Assembly: GCA_030634235.1 (NCBI GenBank)
Contig: DAOWBD010000037.1
Coordinates: forward strand, 1 to 8,154
Source of the DNA: Candidatus Omnitrophota bacterium
Lineage (GTDB): Bacteria > Omnitrophota > Gorgyraeia > Zapsychrales > Zapsychraceae
Direction: 5' to 3'
DNA length: 8,154 nt
Shown: piece by piece, positions 1 through 5,649 of the stretch
Layout of the letters: every line of letters starts with the position of its first letter
Numbering within the stretch: the first letter of the stretch is position 1
The notes under the pieces: generated by a model
Databases searched by the model: none
What the model was told of the DNA's origin: nothing
The model's input: the letters and a program-made list of their open reading frames with translations, nothing else
Program-made: the position numbers and the translations under genes

Positions 1-288
1 CTTCAAAATAGGAACAAGCTGGTACTTGCGCGCGAGCACCTCGGGAACAAGGTCAATGATCTTCGAATCGATCAAGTAATTGCTCAGGTCGATGCGCTGA
101 ATATCCATCTGCTGGGAAATAAAGTTGACCATATCCTCCTCGCTGATCAATCCCATCCGTATCAGCACTTTGCGCAGCGGCTCGCCGCTGGCCTTCTCTT
201 CCGTCTGAGCTTCTTCCCATGCTTGTTTATTGATGATCCCCTGTTCAACCAGCCACTCACCTAATGATTTCTTTTCCTGTTTCGCCAT
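1..288 (-). CDS. GspE/PilB-type secretion or pilus ATPase, N-terminal domain only (partial)
   Basis: Only the first 96 codons are present; the frame is open to the left edge. The ATG at 286-288 follows an AAGGA at 299-303 with a 10-base spacer. The fragment resembles the N-terminal domain (T2SSE_N/MshEN type) of GspE, PilB and MshE, hexameric ATPases that drive type II secretion or type IV pilus extension at the inner membrane. Two helical repeats are visible: LGEWLVEQGIINKQAWEEAQ (residues 9-28) and LRKVLIRMGLISEEDMVNFI (38-57). They are followed by a typical link, IDLSNYLID (66-74), and VPEVLARKYQLVPI (81-94). The Walker and GSPII motifs would lie outside the window, so the ATPase itself is not seen. 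In MshE this domain binds cyclic di-GMP through RLGxx motifs; here these read SLGEW and PLRKV, so binding is doubtful. The gene starts three bases after the receiver gene at 292-663 and is probably co-transcribed. A stand-alone MshEN protein remains possible. Confidence 0.8.
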   Translation of the reverse strand, partial: MAKQEKKSLGEWLVEQGIINKQAWEEAQTEEKASGEPLRKVLIRMGLISEEDMVNFISQQMDIQRIDLSNYLIDSKIIDLVPEVLARKYQLVPILK

Positions 289-291
289 TAC

Positions 292-663
292 TTACGTTTC
301 CTTTTTTAAAACCTTTTCCACTCTCACAAGAAAATCCTGAGGGTCAAAGGGCTTGACAATATAATCGCTGATACCTTCCGTCTCAAAGAGGGGCTGCATC
401 TTCGCGTAAGCCGTCAGCATGATCACCGGAATCTCTTTGGTTATCTCTTCCTCCCTGAGTTTCTGCAGCGCGGTATATCCATCCATTTCCGCCATGCCAA
501 TATCAAGAACGATCAGGTCCGGAACCTCACTGGTCGCTTTAGATAATCCTTCCAGGCCGCTGTTGGCCGTAATGACTTCATAATTGTTCGCTTCCAGCCG
601 GATCTTGATCAACTCGACCAGATCCACTTCATCATCAACAATAAGAATCTTTTTTTTCGACAT
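292..663 (-). CDS. Stand-alone response regulator receiver (REC) protein with altered phosphorylation loop
   Basis: This is a single receiver domain of 123 residues with no output domain. Visible landmarks are the acidic pair D10-D11, the phosphoacceptor D54, the switch threonine T84 and the K104-P105 pair. Aspartate phosphorylation by a partner kinase is therefore expected. The loop after D54 reads DIGMAEMDG where family members have D-x-M-M-P-x-M-D-G, so the usual proline is alanine (A58). The ATG at 661-663 is chosen because a GGAGG lies four bases before it; a longer reading from a GTG at 678 would place that ribosome-binding site inside the gene. It starts 21 bases after the receiver at 685-1056, to which it is closely similar (RLEAN-YEV-TA, DLI--D---MDGY), suggesting tandem duplication. 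The motor ATPase gene follows after three bases. Like CheY-type proteins it may act by binding a target; the target is unknown. Confidence 0.9.
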   Translation of the reverse strand: MSKKKILIVDDEVDLVELIKIRLEANNYEVITANSGLEGLSKATSEVPDLIVLDIGMAEMDGYTALQKLREEEITKEIPVIMLTAYAKMQPLFETEGISDYIVKPFDPQDFLVRVEKVLKKET

Positions 664-667
664 ATCG

Positions 668-672
668 CCTCC
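668..672 (-). promoter_or_regulatory. Ribosome binding site for the receiver gene at 292-663
   Basis: GGAGG on the minus strand with a four-base spacer to the ATG at 661-663. It decides the start in favour of this ATG over an in-frame upstream GTG at 676-678. Confidence 0.7.
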
Positions 673-684
673 GATCACGTTTAC

Positions 685-1056
685 TTAAGATGCTTTATTT
701 AATAGTTCCTCGATCTTCGCAAGAAGCATGGGCGGCTCAAAAGGTTTCGTGATATAAGCGTCGGCGCCGACTTCCCCGCCGAGCTCCTTATCATCTTGCT
801 GGGCCCTTGCCGTAAATAAAATGATCGGAATCTTACTGTAGCGCGTATCGTTCTTCAGCAATCCGCAGACCTTGTACCCGTCCATCTTCGGCATCATCAC
901 ATCCATCATGATCAGGTCGGGATTCTCGCTCTTCGCCTTATCTAATCCCTCCTGGCCGTTGCTGGCCGTTACGACCTCGTATCCGTTGGCCTCTAGGCGC
1001 ATCTGCACCATTGTGACCAATTGGGCCTCATCATCAACAAGTAGAATTCTTGGCAT
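685..1056 (-). CDS. Stand-alone response regulator receiver (REC) protein
   Basis: A 123-residue single-domain receiver. It begins MPRILLVDDE (acidic pair D8-D9) and has phosphoacceptor D52 in MMDVMMPKMDGY, switch T82 in LFTA, and K104-P105 in ITKPF. All the residues needed for phosphorylation are present, and nothing follows the domain, so output must be by contact or phosphotransfer. The ATG at 1054-1056 has a GAGG five bases upstream. It lies 47 bases after the Rossmann-fold kinase gene, the most likely phosphodonor by position, and 21 bases before a second, similar receiver. Receivers of this kind are found as CheY-like effectors or phosphorelay intermediates; which applies here cannot be read from the sequence. 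Confidence 0.93.
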   Translation of the reverse strand: MPRILLVDDEAQLVTMVQMRLEANGYEVVTASNGQEGLDKAKSENPDLIMMDVMMPKMDGYKVCGLLKNDTRYSKIPIILFTARAQQDDKELGGEVGADAYITKPFEPPMLLAKIEELLNKAS

Positions 1057-1103
1057 ATCACCCTCAAACTTTCTTCAACAGGATTACACGAAAACTTATC
1101 GTA

Positions 1104-2663
1104 TTACTTACCCATGATCTCTTTGATCAGTTCCTCGGCATCGGAAGCTTCATCCGGATAGGTCACGCATCTGAATTTTAATTTGATCTTGTCCGCTAAT
1201 TTCTCGCGCACCAGATAATCATCGACCGCCTGCTTTAATCGCCCCTCGGCGCTGAGCGCATCCTGTTTGCTGCTGTTCGGGAGGATCACGATGCACTCAT
1301 GCGAATCCTTAAGCGCCGCGCCGCCTGAATGATTAAAACTTTCTTTAAGGACATTCTCGACGCCCCTTAATGCGGAATAAATATTCTCTTCGGAGACCAG
1401 CTCTTTCGCTTTATCAAAATTCGCGATGGAAACGATCATCAAAGACATCTTGCCGTTGTTCTTCTTGGCCTCCGCGATACCGCCGTCAATATACTCTTTG
1501 AGAAGCACATCCTCCGCGTATTTAGGAAGCGTGAAAATAAATTTTGTCCCCTTGTCGATTTCGCTTTCCACCCAGATTTTCCCCTCGTGCATCTCAATAA
1601 TACTTCTGGCAATAGAAAGTCCTAAGCCGGTGCCCCGTTCCCCATCGCCGTGAACACGGCCGATCTGCTGAAACTTGACAAACATCTTCGGGATATCCTC
1701 TTCCGTCACGCCCTTGCCCGTATCCGCAACGCTGCATTCGATCTCGTCCTCTTTTTCCTCGACGGAGATCTCGATGGACCCCGCGTCGGTAAATTTTAAA
1801 GCATTGCCGACGAGATTCGTGAATACCTGTATGATCCTGTCATTATCCGCATAGGCATCGACCCCTGCCTCCGGCACATTAACGCGAAGTTCCAACCCTC
1901 TATCCGCGGCCTTTGTTTCAAAGAAAGAAGCAACCTGCTCGGCGACCTTAGTGACACTGATCATGCTTTTCTTGATCTCAATATTGCCGGCCTCGATCCT
2001 GGAAATATCCAGAAGGCCCGTAATCAACCGGGCGGGACGGTCTATGCTATCCCGGGCGGTCACAAGAACCTTCGCCTGCTTTTCATTGATCTCGCCCAGG
2101 ATCCCGTCCTGGATAAGTGTGATCCCTTCTTTCGTGATCGCCAGAGGCGTGCGCAATTCATGAGACACCGTCGATATGAAATCGGATTTTAAGCGGTCGA
2201 GTTCCTGAAGTTCCTTATTCTTCTCTTCGAGCTCCTTGTAAAGAAGCTTAATCGCTTCGTTGGTCTTCGCAACCCCCCACTCATGCGCCTCGACATCTTC
2301 CTGCGCCTCTTTGATCTTCCGTTCAACGGTTTCGTACTCCTTGACCAGGAACCATAATGTTTTCGCCATAACACCGCTGACCATCACCACGCTCTGCGGC
2401 TTGCTCTTAAGCAACTCTTCGTGCACATCATCGCTTCCGGTCGCGTTGATCACCTCGTCAAGAGGGCTGCTTGTAATCAGCTCTTTCCACGTGTCTGCCG
2501 TCGGAATCTTCAGCTTCGCGGCCAATTTCAACCCCGGCGCCTTATCGTCTTTATCAACAATGCCGGCGATCTTAACGGACGGGTCGTCTTTGAACATTCC
2601 GATCAAAGCACATCCGGCCCGGCCAGCACCGACAATAAGAATATGTATTTCCTTCTTCCCCAT
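1104..2663 (-). CDS. Soluble sensor histidine kinase with N-terminal Rossmann NAD(P)-binding-like domain and degenerate GGDEF-like tail
   Basis: The product has 519 residues and no membrane segment, so it should be cytosolic. Residues 5-105 form a Rossmann fold: ILIVGAGRAG gives G12-x-G14-x-x-G17, an acidic residue (D37) ends the second strand as in NAD-preferring folds, and NATG follows at 73-76. This resembles the N-terminal halves of dihydrodipicolinate reductase or Gfo/Idh-type oxidoreductases, but no catalytic domain follows. A charged, probably coiled-coil linker (106-160) leads to HisKA with phosphoacceptor H168 in STVSHELRTPL. The ATPase domain has an N box at N287, G1 DTGKG (314-318) and G2 GERGTGLGL (341-349). 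Residues 380-519 resemble a GGDEF fold by the closing VTYPDEASDAEELI, but the signature is replaced by KDSHEC, so cyclase activity is not expected. The ATG at 2661-2663 has a GGTGAGG six bases upstream and lies one base after the preceding receiver's stop, implying translational coupling. Inferred role: a kinase sensing NAD(H) redox state or another nucleotide. Confidence 0.85.
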   Translation of the reverse strand: MGKKEIHILIVGAGRAGCALIGMFKDDPSVKIAGIVDKDDKAPGLKLAAKLKIPTADTWKELITSSPLDEVINATGSDDVHEELLKSKPQSVVMVSGVMAKTLWFLVKEYETVERKIKEAQEDVEAHEWGVAKTNEAIKLLYKELEEKNKELQELDRLKSDFISTVSHELRTPLAITKEGITLIQDGILGEINEKQAKVLVTARDSIDRPARLITGLLDISRIEAGNIEIKKSMISVTKVAEQVASFFETKAADRGLELRVNVPEAGVDAYADNDRIIQVFTNLVGNALKFTDAGSIEISVEEKEDEIECSVADTGKGVTEEDIPKMFVKFQQIGRVHGDGERGTGLGLSIARSIIEMHEGKIWVESEIDKGTKFIFTLPKYAEDVLLKEYIDGGIAEAKKNNGKMSLMIVSIANFDKAKELVSEENIYSALRGVENVLKESFNHSGGAALKDSHECIVILPNSSKQDALSAEGRLKQAVDDYLVREKLADKIKLKFRCVTYPDEASDAEELIKEIMGK

Positions 2664-2664
2664 A

Positions 2665-3039
2665 CTATGCCTCACCAATACATGCTTTGACAGCCGCAAT
2701 CAGCTGCGTCGGATCGCTTGTCTTAACGCAGTAGTCATTAGCCCCTGCCTTGCGCGCCTTGACGGCATCGACCGCGTCGATCGCGCCTGTTGTCACGATG
2801 ATCTTCATCGCCTCCTCATCATGCGCTTCGCGAATCTGCCGGCACGTTTCGAACCCGTCGATCCCCGGCATCATCGTATCGGTGATCACCAAGTCCGGAT
2901 TCTCGGATGCCGCCAGGGCAACCCCTGCCTCCCCGTTTTCAGCGATCACAATATTGTCATAGCCCGCCTTCGCAAGGAAACGCGCGACAATCTTGCGGTC
3001 GGAGTCCGTATCATCAATAATCAGTATTTTTTTGGACAT
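2665..3039 (-). CDS. Stand-alone response regulator receiver (REC) protein with K-T in place of K-P
   Basis: A 124-residue single-domain receiver. It has acidic residues D9-D10, phosphoacceptor D54 in VITDTMMPGIDGF, and switch T83 or T84 in VTTGA. The conserved lysine is K106, but it is followed by threonine and serine (CVKTSDP) instead of the usual proline, which may alter the active-site loop. The ATG at 3037-3039 follows an AAGGA at 3046-3050 with a six-base spacer. It is the first gene after the repeat-bearing gap, and its stop is one base from the start of the Rossmann-fold kinase, so the two are probably made together as a cognate pair. No output domain is present. Confidence 0.92.
   Translation of the reverse strand: MSKKILIIDDTDSDRKIVARFLAKAGYDNIVIAENGEAGVALAASENPDLVITDTMMPGIDGFETCRQIREAHDEEAMKIIVTTGAIDAVDAVKARKAGANDYCVKTSDPTQLIAAVKACIGEA
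2670..2676 (-). promoter_or_regulatory. Ribosome binding site for the Rossmann-fold kinase gene
   Basis: GGTGAGG on the minus strand, six bases before the ATG at 2661-2663 and inside the last codons of the preceding receiver gene. It supports this ATG over an in-frame TTG at 2697-2699 that would add 12 residues ahead of the first Rossmann strand. Confidence 0.65.
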
Positions 3040-3056
3040 AACACTTCCTTTGTTTC

Positions 3057-3088
<32 letters not shown>

Positions 3089-3127
3089 CACATCTGGATA
3101 CCCGATGGAGTTTACCCCGCATTCTGG

Positions 3128-3221
3128 ATCCCCGCTTTCCAGACTGAGTCAAATAGCCATATTTTCGCAATGACAAAATCAAGTAAAATACACTCATGTG
3201 ACCCAGTCTGTCCGCGGGGAT
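3128..3221. repeat. Imperfect inverted repeat, about 94 bases, with 23-24-base arms
   Basis: The left arm 3128-3151 (ATCCCCGC, spacer, CAGACTGAGTCA) pairs with the right arm 3199-3221. CAGACTGAGTC at 3140-3150 matches the complement of 3200-3210 with one mismatch. CCCCGC at 3130-3135 matches 3214-3219 exactly. The loop is about 47 bases and A/T-rich. The layout is that of a small palindromic, MITE-like unit nested in the larger cluster; no transposase is present. Confidence 0.6.
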
Positions 3222-3277
3222 GACAGGCATTTAAACTTTATTGTATCCTATCACTTTTCACTTAACACGACCAGCCG

Positions 3278-5239
3278 TCAGGCCTTTTCTTTTAGTTCCT
3301 CTTCCTCGGCCTCAATTTCACTGATTTTGAGGTTCTTCGGGATCGTAAACAAAAATGTCGTACCCTTACCCGCTTCCGACTCGATCCAGACCCTGCCCTT
3401 GTGGTCGTCAATAACTTTCTTGACAATGCTCAGGCCCGCGCCGCTTCCCTCGAATTCATCAGTCGAATGCAGCCTTTTGAAGATGCCGAAGACCTGATCA
3501 TGATATTTCGGGTCAATGCCGATGCCGTTGTCCTTGACCGAGAATTTATGGCACTCATCATCGTCATGATAGCGCACTTCGACGACTGGCGGCGTCTCCT
3601 GCTTCGAAGAGAACTTGATCGCATTGTTGATCAAATTCAGGAACACTTCGGTCAATTTAATCCGGTCGCAAACGATCGTCGGCATGCCCTGATGGATCTT
3701 CAGGTCCACCTTATGCTTATTGATATCGAATTCAATGCGCTTGCGGACGACCTCAATGAGCTCGCTGATATCAACCTCCTCGAACGGATTCTTGATCCTC
3801 GAGATCCGTGAAAGCGCCAGCAGATCCTGGATCAAATTGCTCATGCGGGCCGTTCCTTCACGGATCTCTTTGAGATATCCGATCGCTTCCCCATCGAGCT
3901 TATCCTTATAATCCTCCTCGAGGAATGTCGCGAATGAAGACACCCCGCGCAACGGCGCCTGCAGGTCATGGCTAACCGTGTGAGTAAAACTATCGAGTTC
4001 GCGATTGGCCTCTTCAAGAAGCTTGTGCTGCTCTTCGAGTTCGGCCTTCTTCTCTTCGACGCTTGCCTTGGCCGCCACAAGTTTATCTGTCATCTCATTA
4101 AAGGAACGCGCCAGGGTCCCGATCTCGTCACTTGTTGACGCCTCGGCCCTCGCGGAGAAATCCCCGTCCGAAATAACACCGGCGACGTCCGTCAGTGCCT
4201 TGATCGGCTTAGACATCGAATGGGCGATCACAATAGCCATGACCACGACAACAGCAAGAAGGGCCAAACTGATCTTCAACAGCATCGCACGCAGACGGTT
4301 CGCCGAAGCGATCACCTCGGCCGTATCCATCTTAACGACCATGCCCCAACGGAAAGATGGAAAATATCTACGAACCGTCAGGACTTCTTCTCCCCGGTAA
4401 TCGACGGATTTACCCGAACCCTTCTTGCCTTCAACGGCCATGCGCACTTGCGACCCCGCCTCTGTCGCGGCCTCGGCCTTTCTCTTAAAAGCAGCTTTCG
4501 GATCAAAGCGAACGGGACTGATGAACATAATATCGTTCTTGACCTTTGCCGCAAGGATCGTCTCGCCCGTCTCGCCTAAACTCGTATAATCCTTGACTAA
4601 TTGACTGACCCCCGTATTGCTCATCTGCAGGATAAGCACGCCGATAAGCTCCGACCCCTTCAAGACAGGAGCCCCGATAAAAAGAGCGCCGTCTTTTTCT
4701 TCCGGGCTATATTCAAAATCGGATATCTCAACTTTCGACGATTTGATCGTCCGGACGAACACCTTAGCCAGCTGGGAATCTTTATAAAGGGCCATTTCAT
4801 AAAGCGACATGATCTTCCTGCGCCCCTTGGCCATAAAAATGACGTCACCGTCTTTGTTAACAAGATAAAGATTGTCGTAATCAGACGACTTCTGGTAATA
4901 CGTGAAAAAGGGGCGAAACTCATTATCCACGTCGATATATTCGGGCGAATAGGCACCATGCTTGCTCAGGGCTCCGTTGAACTGCTCCATCGCGTCGATA
5001 ATATCGGCCGTGTACGACAGCATCGTGACATTGCGCTCTTTCTCGCGCAGGTAGGTCTCGATCTGATTCGCCTTATTATCAGCGATGGCGAACAGGCTAT
5101 TGGTGATCTCCTCGACGATTGCATCGCGCGAACTGTCGTAACTGATCTTCGTCGCGATCGCCAAAGGGATCAGGGCCACAAACAAGAACCATAAGATGAA
5201 CTTGGTCGTGATCGGAAGATTTTTAAAAAAGCTGAACAT
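3278..5239 (-). CDS. Membrane sensor histidine kinase: Cache-type sensor, HAMP, HisKA, HATPase
   Basis: The product has 653 residues. A first membrane segment lies at about 13-31 (FILWFLFVALIPLAIA) and a second at about 319-340. The 290 residues between them look like a periplasmic Cache-family sensor: NLYLVNKDGDVIF (123-135), GAPVLKGSELIGVLILQ (189-205), and the closing FRWGMVVKMDTAEV (296-309). HAMP spans about 341-393, then a glutamate/lysine-rich coiled coil (380-415). HisKA carries H424 in TVSHDLQAPLRG, the variant seen in phytochrome-like and related kinases, unlike the HELRTPL of the two other kinases here. The ATPase domain has NLINNA (535-540), G1 DNGIGI (570-575) and G2 GSGAGL (598-603). 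It ends in a short acidic tail instead of the GGDEF-like domain of its neighbours. The ATG at 5237-5239 starts five bases after the preceding receiver. The ligand is unknown. It probably phosphorylates the receiver at 5245-5610 or 2665-3039. Confidence 0.93.
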   Translation of the reverse strand: MFSFFKNLPITTKFILWFLFVALIPLAIATKISYDSSRDAIVEEITNSLFAIADNKANQIETYLREKERNVTMLSYTADIIDAMEQFNGALSKHGAYSPEYIDVDNEFRPFFTYYQKSSDYDNLYLVNKDGDVIFMAKGRRKIMSLYEMALYKDSQLAKVFVRTIKSSKVEISDFEYSPEEKDGALFIGAPVLKGSELIGVLILQMSNTGVSQLVKDYTSLGETGETILAAKVKNDIMFISPVRFDPKAAFKRKAEAATEAGSQVRMAVEGKKGSGKSVDYRGEEVLTVRRYFPSFRWGMVVKMDTAEVIASANRLRAMLLKISLALLAVVVVMAIVIAHSMSKPIKALTDVAGVISDGDFSARAEASTSDEIGTLARSFNEMTDKLVAAKASVEEKKAELEEQHKLLEEANRELDSFTHTVSHDLQAPLRGVSSFATFLEEDYKDKLDGEAIGYLKEIREGTARMSNLIQDLLALSRISRIKNPFEEVDISELIEVVRKRIEFDINKHKVDLKIHQGMPTIVCDRIKLTEVFLNLINNAIKFSSKQETPPVVEVRYHDDDECHKFSVKDNGIGIDPKYHDQVFGIFKRLHSTDEFEGSGAGLSIVKKVIDDHKGRVWIESEAGKGTTFLFTIPKNLKISEIEAEEEELKEKA

Positions 5240-5244
5240 CGGTA

Positions 5245-5610
5245 TTACTCTCCAAGATAAGATGCGATCTTCTCTAACAAATAAGATGAATCGTAAGGTT
5301 TATGTATGATCTCTTTGACCCCCCGCTTGAAGCACTGCCGTTCAAGATCTTTGGCTCCCGAAGCTGTAATAATAATGATCGGGATATCATTGGTCGCGGG
5401 ATCATCCTTTAAATGACAGCAGAATTCATAGCCGTTCATTTTCGGCATAATAAGGTCCAGCAGAACCAGGTCCGGCTTCTCCTCTTGCACTTTTCTCAAG
5501 CCCTCTTCCCCGTCAGCCGCCGAAACAACGGCATACCCTTCGTCTTCAAGCCGGGTCTTGATCATCAAAATTTCATCCTTTTCATCCTCAACATATAATA
5601 TCTTTTTCAT
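5245..5610 (-). CDS. Stand-alone response regulator receiver (REC) protein
   Basis: A 121-residue single-domain receiver with a complete active site: E8-D9-E10 acidic cluster, phosphoacceptor D52 in LLDLIMPKMNGY, switch T82 in IITAS, and K104-P105 in IHKPY. The ATG at 5608-5610 follows an AAGGA with a short spacer. It lies between two membrane kinase genes, 39 bases after one and 5 bases before the next, so it could serve either or connect both. C64-C65 and C93 make it unusually cysteine-containing for its size, without a known role. No output domain is attached. Confidence 0.93.
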   Translation of the reverse strand: MKKILYVEDEKDEILMIKTRLEDEGYAVVSAADGEEGLRKVQEEKPDLVLLDLIMPKMNGYEFCCHLKDDPATNDIPIIIITASGAKDLERQCFKRGVKEIIHKPYDSSYLLEKIASYLGE

Positions 5611-5649
5611 CGTGTTCCTTTCGCAAACGGCCGCATTTGAATGGGGCCT

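Noticed and set aside
1104..1530. Active diguanylate cyclase in the Rossmann kinase
   Set aside because: The GGDEF signature is absent (KDSHEC at the equivalent position), so cyclic di-GMP synthesis should not be annotated.
3240..3268. Possible minus-strand promoter upstream of the repeat cluster (TACAAT at 3240-3245)
   Set aside because: The -10-like box is one base from consensus, but no -35 box with more than three matches lies at 16-18 bases, so it is not distinguishable from chance. A promoter somewhere in this gap is still plausible.
4601..5194. Plus-strand frame of 197 codons
   Set aside because: It is antisense to the Cache sensor of the kinase at 3278-5239, with no domain and no ribosome-binding signal; a shadow of the real gene.
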